A DNA stretch of 64,000 bases from Accumulibacter sp. (GCF_036625195.1 NZ_JAZKUG010000001.1:186001-250000), one strand, 5' to 3'; numbered from the stretch's first letter, positions 45,343 to 55,047 are shown. Numbers and translations: made by a program. The notes: generated by a model from the sequence alone, not told the origin.

Positions 45343-47388
45343 TCAGCTGCGCAGCAAGTCCTCGCGGTCGCCCAGCCACCGCTGCAGATGACGCGCAGCC
45401 CGGTCCGTACCATCACGCAGCATGCGCGCCGCCATCGACTGTGCCAGTTCGACGAGGTCGGCGTCCCTCTCCAGATCGGCATGGCGCAGCAAGGGTTCCC
45501 CCGACTGCCGACTGCCGATGAATTCGCCGGGGCCGCGCAGGCGCAGGTCCTGGCGGGCGATCTCGAAGCCGTCGCTGTGTTCGAAGATGATCTTCAGGCG
45601 CGCACGCGCGCTGGCGGAGAGTGGCGGCTGGTAGAGCAGGACACAGACCGAGTCCTGTGCGCCGCGGCCGACACGTCCGCGCAACTGGTGCAGTTGCGCG
45701 AGTCCGAAGCGCTCCGCATGCTCGATGACCATGAGGCTGGCGTTGGCCACGTCGACACCCACTTCAATGACCGTCGTCGCCACCAGCAAGTCGATCTCGC
45801 CGGCAACGAATGCTGCCATCACCGCCGCCTTCTCCTCACTGCGCAGGCGACCATGGATCAGCCCGATGCGCAGGCCGTCGAGTTCGGCGCCGAGCGCCGC
45901 ATGCGTGTCGAGCGCCGCCTGCAGATCGACCTTGTCCGATTCTTCAATCAACGGGCAAACCCAGTAGGCCTGCCGACCACCGGCGACCGCAGCGCGCACC
46001 GCGGCGACGACCTGCCCACGGCGATCGGCGGAGAACAGGCGGGTCCTCACCGGCGAACGCCCCGCTGGCATCTCGTCGATCAGCGAGACATCGAGATCGG
46101 CGTAGTAGCTCATTGCCAGCGTGCGCGGAATCGGCGTCGCCGACATCATCAACTGGTGCGGATTGCCGCCCTTGCGCCGCAACTCGAGGCGCTGCCGGAC
46201 GCCGAAACGATGTTGCTCGTCCACGATGATCAGCCCGAGACGGGAAAAGTCGATGCTTTCCTGGATCAGCGCATGCGTGCCGACGACCAACTGCGCAGTC
46301 GTTGCCGCCTGCTGCCGTCGCTGCCGCTTGAGCTTGCCAGCGAGGCTGCCGGTCAGCCACAGCACCTCGACGGACAGAGGCTCCAGCCAGGTGCGCAACT
46401 TCTGGAAGTGTTGCTCGGCGAGGATTTCGGTCGGCGCCATCAGCGCCACCTGATGACCCGCCTCGATCGCCTGACACGCCGCCAGGGCCGCGACGATCGT
46501 CTTGCCGCAACCGACATCACCCTGCAGCAGCCTTTGCATCGGGCTGGGCTGCGCCAGATCGCCGGCGATCTCTCCGGCGACCCGGCGCTGCGCGGCGGTC
46601 AAGGCGAAGGGCAACGATCGCTCGAGGCGCCGCGCCAGTTGCCCGGCCGCCGGCAGGACGGGCGCACGCTGTCGGCGCCGCGCGAGATAGGCGCGGCGCA
46701 GCGACAACTGCTGTGCCAGGAGTTCGTCGAACTTGATGCGTCGCCAGGCGGGATGGCTGCGATCCTGCAGGGTCGATTCGGCGACCGTCGGTGGCGGCGC
46801 GTGCAGCAGCGACACTGCCGTGGCAAACGAAGGCAGCGCCTGTGCCCGACACCAGTCCGCGTCGAGCAGTTCGCTGAGATCGGCAGCCTGCAGCGCACGG
46901 GCGATCAGCCGCCGCAGCGTCGCTTGGCCGAGACCGGCGGTCGTCGGGTAGACGGGTGTCAGTGACTGCGCCAGAGGCTCACCGACGGCGACGATTCGAT
47001 AGCGGGGATGGATCATCTCGGGTCCGTGAAAGCCATCCCGGATTTCGCCGAAGACGCGCAACCTGCTGCCTGCGGCACAGGCCGCTTCGAGCGCCCGCTG
47101 CTGGCTGCCGTAGAAGCTGATGAAGCGCAGGACGAGAATGCCGCCGCTCGCGTCACCAACCCGAACCACGAGCTGACGGTGGGGCTCCCGTCCGACGGCA
47201 AGATCGAGCACCTCTGCCTCGACGAGCAGCGGTACCCCCGTTGGCGCCCCGGCGATGGCGGTGACGCGCGTCTCGTCTTCGTAACGCAACGGCAGATGCA
47301 GGACCAGGTCCGCAGGCCGCTCCAGGCCGAGCTTGCGGAGCCGGTTGCGGATCGCTGGCGGAGCATCGATCGCATCCGCCGCCGACAT
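45343..47388 (-). CDS. recG: ATP-dependent DNA helicase RecG
   Basis: 681 residues, normal for RecG, which reverses stalled replication forks and processes Holliday junctions. A wedge/OB-fold domain is at the N-terminus. Helicase motifs follow: GDVGCGKT (Walker A), DEQHRFGVRQR (Walker B), MSATPIPRTLAMS, TTVIEVGVDVANASLMVIEHAERFGLAQLHQLRGRVGRG and the C-terminal QDLRLRGPGEFIGSRQSG. The start overlaps the ridA stop by one base. Confidence 0.97.
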   Translation of the reverse strand: MSAADAIDAPPAIRNRLRKLGLERPADLVLHLPLRYEDETRVTAIAGAPTGVPLLVEAEVLDLAVGREPHRQLVVRVGDASGGILVLRFISFYGSQQRALEAACAAGSRLRVFGEIRDGFHGPEMIHPRYRIVAVGEPLAQSLTPVYPTTAGLGQATLRRLIARALQAADLSELLDADWCRAQALPSFATAVSLLHAPPPTVAESTLQDRSHPAWRRIKFDELLAQQLSLRRAYLARRRQRAPVLPAAGQLARRLERSLPFALTAAQRRVAGEIAGDLAQPSPMQRLLQGDVGCGKTIVAALAACQAIEAGHQVALMAPTEILAEQHFQKLRTWLEPLSVEVLWLTGSLAGKLKRQRRQQAATTAQLVVGTHALIQESIDFSRLGLIIVDEQHRFGVRQRLELRRKGGNPHQLMMSATPIPRTLAMSYYADLDVSLIDEMPAGRSPVRTRLFSADRRGQVVAAVRAAVAGGRQAYWVCPLIEESDKVDLQAALDTHAALGAELDGLRIGLIHGRLRSEEKAAVMAAFVAGEIDLLVATTVIEVGVDVANASLMVIEHAERFGLAQLHQLRGRVGRGAQDSVCVLLYQPPLSASARARLKIIFEHSDGFEIARQDLRLRGPGEFIGSRQSGEPLLRHADLERDADLVELAQSMAARMLRDGTDRAARHLQRWLGDREDLLRS

Positions 47389-47771
47389 CAGCCGCCGATG
47401 ACCATGATGGCGTCCGCCTCGACCCGAGCGCCGCGTGGCAGCGCGGCGACGCCAACCGCGGCACGGGCCGGAAAGGGCGCAACGAAATAGCGGCCCATCA
47501 CCTCGTTCACCGTCGCAAAGTCGACGAGATCGGTGAGGTAGACGTTGAGCTTGACGACATCGGCCAACGAGCCGCCGGCAGCCTCCGCAACCGCCTTCAG
47601 GTTGTCGAAGACGCGAACGATCTGCGCGTCGATCTCCTCAGCCAGCTTCATCGTCTCCGGGTCCAGGCCGATCTGCCCGGAGAGGTAGACGGTGTCGCCG
47701 GCGCGCACCGCCTGCGAGTACGTGCCAATCGCTGCCGGCGCCAGCGGCGTCGAGATGATCGCTCTTTTCAT
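47388..47771 (-). CDS. ridA: RidA family enamine/imine deaminase
   Basis: 127 residues, the normal RidA length. IGTYSQAVRAGDTVYLSGQIGLDPET at the N-terminus, the catalytic Arg in PARAAVGVAALPRGARVEADAIM and the mid-section KLNVYLTDLVDFATVNEVMGRYF are all typical. It hydrolyses reactive enamines formed by PLP enzymes. It lies directly upstream of recG and shares its transcript. Confidence 0.95.
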   Translation of the reverse strand: MKRAIISTPLAPAAIGTYSQAVRAGDTVYLSGQIGLDPETMKLAEEIDAQIVRVFDNLKAVAEAAGGSLADVVKLNVYLTDLVDFATVNEVMGRYFVAPFPARAAVGVAALPRGARVEADAIMVIGG

Positions 47772-48018
47772 GCTGCGGTCCTCCACCACGTGTCGGGTTG
47801 AAAGCGGGGATGATAAACCGCCGACAACGAGAGGACCATCGTCACGATCGATGCACCGGCACCCATTCCGTGTTGCATGAAAGCGACACTCGACGTAACC
47901 ATCTGAAACATCGGCCGCAGTTCGTGTGTCGTTCGTGTGTACAATCCCACGAGCGGTGCATGGAGCAGAGGCCGGGGCATGGCCACCGTCGATGATTCTT
48001 CTTTGGGGAGACTTGGGA

Positions 48019-49431
48019 ATGTTGAAGAGCAGGCTTTTTGCGGTTCGAACGATACCGGCGCTGATCGCCGTGTCCTTGTCGGGTTATGCGGGTGCCTCGG
48101 GCTTCCAGTTGATGGAGCAGAATGCCAGTGGCCTCGGCGTCGCCTTTGCCGGATCGGCAGCGGTGGCGGAAGACGCCAGCACCATTTTCTGGAACCCTGC
48201 CGGAATGGCCTATTTGCCGAAGGGGAAGATGCAGGTCGTCGGCGTCCTGAGCGCCATTAACCCGTCGGCAAAGTTCAGCAACGACGGTTCGATCAACCCG
48301 GTCGGGATTTATGGCGCTGCGGGCAACGGTGGTGACGCGGGTGGCTGGGCCTTTGTCCCGGCGATGTATTTCGCCATGCCGATCAACGATCAGATCAGCC
48401 TGGGCCTCGGCATCAATGCCCCCTTTGGACTGGCCACCGAGTATGACAAGGGCTGGACTGGCCGCTTCCGCGCCCTCAACTCGGACGTCCAGACGATGAA
48501 CATCAACCCGTCGATCTCGTTCAAGCCGAACGAAGCCTGGTCTTTCGGCCTCGGCTTCAGCGCACAGAAGCTCGACGGTACCTTCAGCAACAATGTCAAC
48601 GCCAGCGGTGCCCTCTGTGCCGGGTTGGGCGCTCCGGCCTTGTGCGGCCCGGCGGGGGCGCTCCGCAACCTGGAGAGCTGGGCGAGGATCAACGGCGACG
48701 ACTGGGGCTGGGGTTACAATCTGGGCGCCATGTTCCAGCCCTCTCCGTCGACCAGGGTCGGTTTGTCGTATCGCTCGGCGATCGACTTCAAGGTCACCGG
48801 TGACGTGAAATTCTGGCGACCGACCGTCACCACCCTGACACCCGGCGGCAACGCTGCCGCCAACGCGGCACTTGCCCGCGGACTTTACAACGGCAACGTC
48901 AAGGCCGACATCAAACTGCCCGACACCGCCATTCTGAGCGCCTGGCAGCGCCTCAGCGACCGCTGGGAAATGATGGGTGACATCTCCTGGACCGGCTGGG
49001 CAAAGATCCAGGATCTGACGTTCGTCCGTACTGATGGCGCCGCTGCCGGAAGCACGCTGTCGAGTACCGAGGAAAACTGGCGCAACACTTGGCGGGTGGC
49101 GCTCGGCGGTGCTTATCAATTCAACGACCAGTGGAAGCTGCGTGCCGGCATCGCCTACGACCAGTCGCCGGTGGACAGCTCGGAGTACCGCACGCCGCGG
49201 CTGCCCGACAACGACCGTACCTGGCTGGCAATCGGTGCGCAGTACAAGCCCACCAAGGATCTGGTGTTCGATGCCGGTTACACGTACATCTGGGTCAAGG
49301 ACTCCTCGATCAACGACAGCGGCGGCATGAACGCGACCCAGGCAGCCAACGTGGCGTCCTACGGCTGGCTCAAGGGCAACTACAGCAACAACGTGAACGT
49401 CCTTGCCGTACAGGCCAGCTACAGTTTCTAG
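48019..49431 (+). CDS. fadL: FadL-family outer-membrane transporter
   Basis: 470 residues with a signal peptide (ending GYAGA) and a beta-barrel pattern ending in Phe (VQASYSF). The FadL features are SGFQLMEQNASGLGVAFAGSAAVAEDASTIFWNPAGMAYLP and SISFKPNEAWSFGLGFSAQKLD. It would import long-chain fatty acids or other hydrophobic molecules across the outer membrane, feeding the beta-oxidation genes a few kb away. GGGGAG precedes the ATG. A clear terminator follows. Confidence 0.93.
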   Translation: MLKSRLFAVRTIPALIAVSLSGYAGASGFQLMEQNASGLGVAFAGSAAVAEDASTIFWNPAGMAYLPKGKMQVVGVLSAINPSAKFSNDGSINPVGIYGAAGNGGDAGGWAFVPAMYFAMPINDQISLGLGINAPFGLATEYDKGWTGRFRALNSDVQTMNINPSISFKPNEAWSFGLGFSAQKLDGTFSNNVNASGALCAGLGAPALCGPAGALRNLESWARINGDDWGWGYNLGAMFQPSPSTRVGLSYRSAIDFKVTGDVKFWRPTVTTLTPGGNAAANAALARGLYNGNVKADIKLPDTAILSAWQRLSDRWEMMGDISWTGWAKIQDLTFVRTDGAAAGSTLSSTEENWRNTWRVALGGAYQFNDQWKLRAGIAYDQSPVDSSEYRTPRLPDNDRTWLAIGAQYKPTKDLVFDAGYTYIWVKDSSINDSGGMNATQAANVASYGWLKGNYSNNVNVLAVQASYSF

Positions 49432-49440
49432 CCATTCTGG

Positions 49441-49473
49441 AACCGCGACCGCCGGAGCCGTCGCGGTTTTTTT
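49441..49473 (+). terminator. Rho-independent terminator after fadL
   Basis: A perfect 9-bp stem AACCGCGAC/GTCGCGGTT, 10-base loop and a run of T (TTTTT) start 10 bases after the FadL stop codon. Confidence 0.92.
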
Positions 49474-49551
49474 CGCCCGCAGATTGCTGCCCGCGACGCG
49501 CAGCGCCGGCCCTTCACGGCCGGTACCCGGCTTTGCCGACCTTCTCCCGTC

Positions 49552-49890
49552 ATGACGACACCAGTCATCACCAACCTCGAAAAGCTGCTTGGTGGGCCGC
49601 GCGACGGCGCCCTCCTGCGCTACGCGCTGGGCAACGAGCATCTGCGGGCAGGCGACTTTGCGCAGGCGGCAGTCCGCCTGCGTGAAGCGGTCGAACGCGA
49701 CGCCGGATACTCGGCAGCGTGGAAGCTGCTCGGCAAGGCGCTCGCCGAAGGCGGTCAGGGCAACGAAGCGCTGGCTGCGTACGAACAGGGGATCGCCGTT
49801 GCCGAAGCGCGGGGCGACATCCAGGCCGCGCGCGAAATGAGCGTCTTTGCCCGCCGCCTGCGCCGCCAGCTACCGGCAGCAGAACACTGA
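49552..49890 (+). CDS. Small TPR-repeat protein
   Basis: 112 residues with two or three tetratricopeptide-like helical pairs (LRYALGNEHLRAGDFAQAAVRLREAVERDAGYSAAWKLLGKALAEGGQGNEALAAYEQGIAVAEARGD). No signal peptide. TPR repeats bind proteins; no partner is evident. It converges on the SPOR gene, which ends 4 bases away. Confidence 0.8.
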   Translation: MTTPVITNLEKLLGGPRDGALLRYALGNEHLRAGDFAQAAVRLREAVERDAGYSAAWKLLGKALAEGGQGNEALAAYEQGIAVAEARGDIQAAREMSVFARRLRRQLPAAEH

Positions 49891-49894
49891 GCGG

Positions 49895-50548
49895 CTATGG
49901 CTTGCCGCCGTGGCTTGGCACGATGACGGCGTCGACGCCACGCTTCTGTATTTCCCGGCGCGCTGCCTCGGCCTCGCTGCGCGTCCGGAACGGGCCCACC
50001 TGCAGGCGGGTTTCGACGCTTGCCGGAATGCCAGCCTGAGCCAGACTGGCCTGCAGTTCCTCGGCGCGGCGCCAGTCGGGCAGGAAGCTGGTCTGCAGTG
50101 TGGGTCCCGACGGCGGCCGCGATGCTGCAGCGGCTGCGGCGGCCGGCGTTTCGTCGGCGAGGACACCGCCTGGCGACGCCGCGTCGGCCACCGCCAGCGA
50201 AGCTTCGATTGCCGCACCGCTGGCCTGTGGTTCGGCAATCAGCGGCACCACCGCCGGTGTCTCGGCAGCGGGCAGGACGGCAGGCAGGGGCGTCGACTCC
50301 TTCTTCCTCACCGGGACGGGTTCGGTGTAGGGCGGGCCGGAGTTCGCCGCTTCTTCGGACGGCGCCAGGTCATCCAGCAATGGCAACGCCGCCGACAGGA
50401 GCACGATCAGCAACCCCGCAAGACCAATCCGTCGACGCAACTGGCGTTCAATCGCCGCCTTTCCCTCGTCTACTGCCACGGCCCGGCCGAGCTGCGCCGT
50501 CGCTTTCGCGGCACGTCCGACCGGGTTGCTGCGCAGTCTCATGGTCAT
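49895..50548 (-). CDS. SPOR-domain membrane protein
   Basis: 217 residues. A single transmembrane helix (about 43-58, GLAGLLIVLLSAALPLL) follows a short cytoplasmic N-terminus. After a long Pro/Ala-rich periplasmic linker a C-terminal SPOR domain (QTSFLPDWRRAEELQASLAQAGIPASVETRLQVGPFRTRSEAEAARREI) should bind denuded septal peptidoglycan. This is the DedD/FtsN-like topology and points to cell division or wall metabolism. Confidence 0.85.
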   Translation of the reverse strand: MTMRLRSNPVGRAAKATAQLGRAVAVDEGKAAIERQLRRRIGLAGLLIVLLSAALPLLDDLAPSEEAANSGPPYTEPVPVRKKESTPLPAVLPAAETPAVVPLIAEPQASGAAIEASLAVADAASPGGVLADETPAAAAAAASRPPSGPTLQTSFLPDWRRAEELQASLAQAGIPASVETRLQVGPFRTRSEAEAARREIQKRGVDAVIVPSHGGKP

Positions 50549-50566
50549 CGACCGTCTTTCTGCGGA

Positions 50567-51172
50567 CTAGAGGCCATCACGCCGATTGCGCGCCAGCGCG
50601 ACAACCAGATCGGCCTCGGCGCGTGCAATGCCGCAGCGATGCGCGATGGCGGTGGCGTCATGGCCCTGAATCGCCATCTGCATGGCATCGTTGTACAGCG
50701 GCGGCGCGCTCGGCGCCGTCCCCTTCGCCGCCTGCCGGAAATCCTCTCGTGCAGCAAGGACTTCGGCACGCAACTCATCGACCTCACAACGCAACCGATA
50801 GACGTCGCGCTGCAGGGCATCGATCACTTCCTGGCCGGGAATCTGGGGCGGCGGCTCGTTCCAGGGAAAGCTGGGTTTAGCCGCATCGGCGCGCACTGCG
50901 GCTGCGGGTTCTGCAGCCGCCGCCGGCAGTGCGTCCGCAGGTTGCTGCGGCACCGCCGAACGATCCTGCACCGACGGTGCGCCCGACTCGGATTCCTGGA
51001 TGGCCGTGTAAGCGGCCACTGCCGACTGCCCTGCCGGGGACGGCATGGCCACCGCGGAATCCCGCAGGCGACGCATGCGGACAAAGAGAACGACGATGTA
51101 CAGGACAAGCAAGACGATGATCGCGATCAGGCCTTCTCGCCAGCCCAACCTGCCCAGTAGATCGAGATCCAT
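50567..51172 (-). CDS. DUF2802-family membrane protein
   Basis: 201 residues. One N-terminal transmembrane segment (EGLIAIIVLLVLYIVVLFVRM) precedes an Ala/Pro-rich region, a short coiled coil (VIDALQRDVYRLRCEVDELRAEV) and the conserved C-terminal YNDAMQMAIQGHDATAIAHRCGIARAEADLVVAL, which is the DUF2802 signature. The function is unknown; DUF2802 genes are common near motility or division loci. It lies 18 bases upstream of the SPOR gene. Confidence 0.85.
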   Translation of the reverse strand: MDLDLLGRLGWREGLIAIIVLLVLYIVVLFVRMRRLRDSAVAMPSPAGQSAVAAYTAIQESESGAPSVQDRSAVPQQPADALPAAAAEPAAAVRADAAKPSFPWNEPPPQIPGQEVIDALQRDVYRLRCEVDELRAEVLAAREDFRQAAKGTAPSAPPLYNDAMQMAIQGHDATAIAHRCGIARAEADLVVALARNRRDGL

Positions 51173-51272
51173 GGCGCGCCTCATGTCGGTATCCGACCGA
51201 CATTATGCCAGACTCCGCCGCACGGCCCGGCCTGTGCATTGGCCCTGCGCATCGCTCACACCGTCACGGAAA

Positions 51273-51304
51273 CGGGCCTCGCCCGGCTTGCCGGACGAGG
51301 CCCG
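51273..51304 (-). terminator. Probable terminator after fadA
   Basis: A perfect 9-bp stem CGGGCCTCG/CGAGGCCCG, with a further GC-rich stem inside the loop, lies 20 bases beyond the fadA stop. On the minus strand only three T follow the stem, so termination may be incomplete. Confidence 0.6.
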
Positions 51305-51324
51305 CGGCGAGCGCTGCGAGAAAG

Positions 51325-52527
51325 TTACTGGATCGACTCGAACAGCCCTGCCGCGCCCATGCCGGTGCCGATGCACATGCTCACCATGCCGTAGCGCTGT
51401 CGCGTACGACGCAATCCATGCAGCAGGGTCGCCGTGCGGATGGCACCGGTCGCACCGAGCGGGTGACCAAGGGCGATGGCGCCACCGAGCGGGTTGACCT
51501 TCGCCGGATCGAGATCGAGCGTCCGCATCACCGCCAGTGCCTGCGCCGCGAAGGCTTCGTTGAGTTCGACCCAGTCCACCTCGTGCTGGCTGATTCCAGC
51601 CTGCCGGAGGACGCGCGGGATCGCCTCGACCGGGCCGATGCCCATGATCTCCGGCGCGACGCCAGCCACCGAAAAGCCGGCGAAGCGCGCCAGCGGCCGC
51701 AGGTCGAACTGCTTCAGGATCCTTTCCGAAACCAGCAACACGGCAGCCGCACCGTCGGACATCTGCGAACTGTTGCCGGCAGTTACCGAGCCACGGGCGG
51801 CGAAGACCGGCCGCAGTCGGGCAAGGCCTTCGATGCTGCTGTCGCGACGTGGTCCCTCGTCGTCTGCGGCGAGATACTCCTGGACCGTCACCTCGCCACT
51901 GGCGAGGTCGGGAACCCGCCTCTTTACCGCATAAGGCGTGATCTCGGAGCGAAAGTGACCGGCGTCAATCGCCGCACAGGCCTTGCGATGCGAGTCGACG
52001 GCAAAGGCATCCTGATCCTCGCGCGACACCTGCCACTGCGCGGCCACCTTCTCAGCGGTGATTCCCATGCCGAAGCCGATCGCGTAGTTTTCCTCTTTCT
52101 CGAAAATGGCCGGGTTGAACGCGGTCTTGTTGCCGGTCATCTGGTTCATCAGCGACATCGTTTCGGTACCGCCAGCAATCATCACCTCAGCCTCGCCGAG
52201 ACGAATGCGGTCGGCGGCCATGGCGACGGTCTGCAAACCGGAAGCGCAGAACCGGTTCACCGTGACACCGGGCACGCTGTTCGGCATTCCGGCGAGCAGC
52301 AGGCCGATACGCGCGACGTTCATCCCCTGCTCCGCCTCCGGCATCGCGCAACCGACGATGACATCCTGGACCAGCGCCGGATCGAGCCCCGGCGCCTGCG
52401 CCATCACCGACCCGATGGCATGCGCCAGCATGTCGTCCGGTCGCACGTGACCGAGCATGCCCTTGCGCCGACCGACCGGCAGTCGCGTCGCGGCGACGAT
52501 GTAGGCGTCCTGAATCTGTTTGCTCAT
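51325..52527 (-). CDS. fadA: Acetyl-CoA acyltransferase (3-ketoacyl-CoA thiolase)
   Basis: 400 residues. The nucleophilic Cys94 is in NRFCASGLQTV, and the other catalytic segments are NEAFAAQ, GGAIALGHPLGATGAI and CIGTGMGAAGLFE. It cleaves 3-ketoacyl-CoA to acetyl-CoA and a shortened acyl-CoA in the last step of beta-oxidation. It lies 20 bases downstream of the domain-inverted FadB-like gene and is the last gene of that transcript. Confidence 0.95.
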   Translation of the reverse strand: MSKQIQDAYIVAATRLPVGRRKGMLGHVRPDDMLAHAIGSVMAQAPGLDPALVQDVIVGCAMPEAEQGMNVARIGLLLAGMPNSVPGVTVNRFCASGLQTVAMAADRIRLGEAEVMIAGGTETMSLMNQMTGNKTAFNPAIFEKEENYAIGFGMGITAEKVAAQWQVSREDQDAFAVDSHRKACAAIDAGHFRSEITPYAVKRRVPDLASGEVTVQEYLAADDEGPRRDSSIEGLARLRPVFAARGSVTAGNSSQMSDGAAAVLLVSERILKQFDLRPLARFAGFSVAGVAPEIMGIGPVEAIPRVLRQAGISQHEVDWVELNEAFAAQALAVMRTLDLDPAKVNPLGGAIALGHPLGATGAIRTATLLHGLRRTRQRYGMVSMCIGTGMGAAGLFESIQ

Positions 52528-52547
52528 GTTCTGTTCTCCTGGCGCGC

Positions 52548-54935
52548 TCAATTGCGCAATGGCTTGCCGGCTTCCAGCATGTGCTGGATGCGCTGCTGGG
52601 TTTTCGGGTTCTGCAGCAGCTCGACGAAAAGTTTGCGCTCGACCGTCAACAGCCACCGTTCGTCGACCAGTGAGCCGGTCTCGACCTCGCCACCACACAG
52701 GGCGGTCGCAGCGGCTCGCGCCACGGTGTAGTCGTGCGCCGAGATCATGCCGCCCTCCTTCATGTTGGCCAGCATCATTTCGCAGTTGGCAATGCCGGTG
52801 CGCCCGGCGACCTTGACCCCGCGCGGCGAGAGAGGCGGGTAGTAGCCGGCTTCGGCAAGGCCGCGCGCCTCGCGCAGCGCGACGTAGAGCAGTTCGTGCG
52901 CGTTGAAGACGATCCTGTCCGCCTCGACGGCGAAACCGAGTTCCTTCGCCTGCGCGCCGCTTTTCGAGACCGTCGCCATGGCGACGGTCATGAACACCGG
53001 CTGGATGAACTCGAAGGGATCGTTGCCGCCGGTCCGCGTCGCTGCCTGTGCGGCGCGGATGGCGAACTCCTTGCACCCACCGCCCGCGGGAATCAGTCCG
53101 ACGCCGGCCTCGACGAGACCGATGTAGCTCTCAAGCGCGATCACCCGCTTCGCAGCATGCATCAGGAACTCGCAGCCACCGCCGAGCGCCATTCCCTGGA
53201 CCGCCGCGACCACCGGTACCTGGGCATACTTGAGCGCCATCGAGGTGTTCTGGAACTCGGCGACGTACTTCTCGAGCAGCGCGAAGTCGCCGGCCTTGAT
53301 CGCCTCGGCAACCTCCTTCAGATTGGCACCGAAGGCGAACGGCGCCTCGTGCCAGACGACCAGCCCCTGATAACCGGCCTCGGCGCGGGCAACCGCTTCC
53401 TGCATGCCGACGATGACGTCGCGACCGAGCGTATGGTTGCGCGACTTGACGCTGACGATGGCGATTCCGGCGTCTACCTGCGGCAGCGTCCACAGACGCA
53501 CGCCGTCGTTTTCCCAGACCGTTTCGCCGACCATGGCCGTCTCGCCCAGCACCCGCTCTGGAAACAGCTGGCGCCGATAGACCGGGAGCGTCGAGCGCGG
53601 ACGATAGGCGTCGGCGCTGGCAGAGTACGAGCCCTGCGGGCCGTGCACACCCTCGTCGGCGACACGGCCGAAGACCCACGCCGGCAATGGCGCCTGGCTC
53701 ATCGCTCGACCGGCCTCGATGTCCGCCCGCACGGCCTCGGCGATCGAGCGCCAGCCTGCTGCCTGCCAGGTCTCGAATGGACCCTGCGCCCAGCCGAAGC
53801 CCCAGCGCATCGCAAAATCGAGGTCGCGCGCATTGTCGGCGATGTCGGCGAGATGGAAAGCGGTGTAGTGGAAGATGTCGCGGAAGATCGCCCACAGGAA
53901 CTGCGCCTGCGGATGCTCGCTGGCGCGCAACTGGGCAAAGCGGACTGCCGGATCCCGCTGCTTCAGGATCGCCAGGACGCCGCCGTCAATCTCCCCGGCG
54001 CTGTCGCGGTAGTCCTGCAGGGCCAAGTCGAGCACCTTGATCGCGCGACCCTCCTTGCGGAAGATGCCGGCGCGCGTCTTCTGCCCCAGCGCGCCCTTGG
54101 CGATCAGCGCCGCCAGCCAGACCGGCACGCCGTAGTAGCCGTGCCAGGGGTCTGCCGGCAGTGTGTCCTGCATGGTCTTGATGACGTGCGCCAGGGTATC
54201 GAGACCGACGACGTCGGCGGTACGATAGGTGGCGCTCTTTGGCCGGCCGATGATCGGCCCGGTGAGCGAGTCGACGACGTCGAAACCGAGGCCGAGCCGC
54301 TGTGTGTGGTGCATCACGGCGAGGATCGAGAAGACGCCGACGCGATTGGCCACGAAGTTCGGGGTGTCGAGCGCACGCACGATTCCCTTGCCGAGACGCG
54401 ACACCAGCCAGGACTCGAGATCGTCGAGGAGCGCCGGAGCGGTGCCCCGCGTGGCGATCAGTTCGACCAGATGCATGTAACGTGGAGGATTGAAGAAGTG
54501 GATGCCGCAGAAGCGCGACCGCAGCACCTCCGGCAAACCCTCGGCAAGGCGGTTGATCGACAGGCCGGAGGTGTTCGAGGCGATGATCGCCGTCGGCGCG
54601 ATGAAGGGTGCGATCCTGCGATAGAGGTCATCCTTCCACTCCATCCTTTCGGCGATCGCTTCGATGATCAGGTCGCAATCCCGGAGTTGCTCCAGATCCG
54701 CCCCGTAGTTGGCAGCGTCGATGTAAGCGACACGGTCCTTGCTCGCCAGCGGCGACGGCTCGAGTCTCCTGAGCCCGTCGATGGCCTTGCGGACGATTCC
54801 GTTGGCATCGCCCGTGGCAGCCGGCAGATCGAAAAGGACCACGGGCACGTCGGCATTCGCGAGGTGCGCGGCGATCTGCGCGCCCATGACGCCCGCTCCG
54901 AGTACGGCGGCCTTGCGTACTATGAAGTTGCTCAA
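52548..54935 (-). CDS. 3-hydroxyacyl-CoA dehydrogenase/enoyl-CoA hydratase, domain-inverted FadB-like
   Basis: 795 residues. The N-terminal part is the NAD-binding 3-hydroxyacyl-CoA dehydrogenase (GAGVMG at 13-18, then SNTSGLSINRLAEGL, FCGIHFFNPPRYMHLVELI). The enoyl-CoA hydratase domain is at the C-terminus (LVVWHEAPFAFGANLKEV, VVAAVQGMALGGGCEFLMH). This is the reverse of classical FadB/FadJ and matches the FadN-type enzyme. With FadA it carries out hydration, oxidation and thiolysis. It has its own promoter and PsrA-like operator upstream. Confidence 0.95.
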   Translation of the reverse strand: MSNFIVRKAAVLGAGVMGAQIAAHLANADVPVVLFDLPAATGDANGIVRKAIDGLRRLEPSPLASKDRVAYIDAANYGADLEQLRDCDLIIEAIAERMEWKDDLYRRIAPFIAPTAIIASNTSGLSINRLAEGLPEVLRSRFCGIHFFNPPRYMHLVELIATRGTAPALLDDLESWLVSRLGKGIVRALDTPNFVANRVGVFSILAVMHHTQRLGLGFDVVDSLTGPIIGRPKSATYRTADVVGLDTLAHVIKTMQDTLPADPWHGYYGVPVWLAALIAKGALGQKTRAGIFRKEGRAIKVLDLALQDYRDSAGEIDGGVLAILKQRDPAVRFAQLRASEHPQAQFLWAIFRDIFHYTAFHLADIADNARDLDFAMRWGFGWAQGPFETWQAAGWRSIAEAVRADIEAGRAMSQAPLPAWVFGRVADEGVHGPQGSYSASADAYRPRSTLPVYRRQLFPERVLGETAMVGETVWENDGVRLWTLPQVDAGIAIVSVKSRNHTLGRDVIVGMQEAVARAEAGYQGLVVWHEAPFAFGANLKEVAEAIKAGDFALLEKYVAEFQNTSMALKYAQVPVVAAVQGMALGGGCEFLMHAAKRVIALESYIGLVEAGVGLIPAGGGCKEFAIRAAQAATRTGGNDPFEFIQPVFMTVAMATVSKSGAQAKELGFAVEADRIVFNAHELLYVALREARGLAEAGYYPPLSPRGVKVAGRTGIANCEMMLANMKEGGMISAHDYTVARAAATALCGGEVETGSLVDERWLLTVERKLFVELLQNPKTQQRIQHMLEAGKPLRN

Positions 54936-55003
54936 GCTGTTCTCCTGTTATGGGTCGACTGTGTCCGCCGGGAATGCCCCGCTATGGCCCTGCACCAAGC
55001 CTG

Positions 55004-55020
55004 TAAAACGAACGTTTGAA
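55004..55020 (-). promoter_or_regulatory. PsrA-like operator upstream of the fadB-like gene
   Basis: The 17-mer TTCAAACGTTCGTTTTA, read on the minus strand, contains the PsrA consensus form CAAAC-N2-4-GTTT. It is identical to the site at 62107-62123 and directly follows the -10 box of the promoter here, where repressor binding would block transcription. Confidence 0.8.
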
Positions 55021-55047
55021 TTATACCCTGGCTGTGGCCCGCGTCAA
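55020..55047 (-). promoter_or_regulatory. Near-consensus promoter of the fadB-like/fadA transcript
   Basis: Read leftward, the -35 is TTGACG (55047-55042), the spacer is 16 bases and the -10 is a perfect TATAAT (55025-55020). The PsrA-like operator begins at the last base of the -10 box. The start codon lies about 80 bases downstream. Confidence 0.8.
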
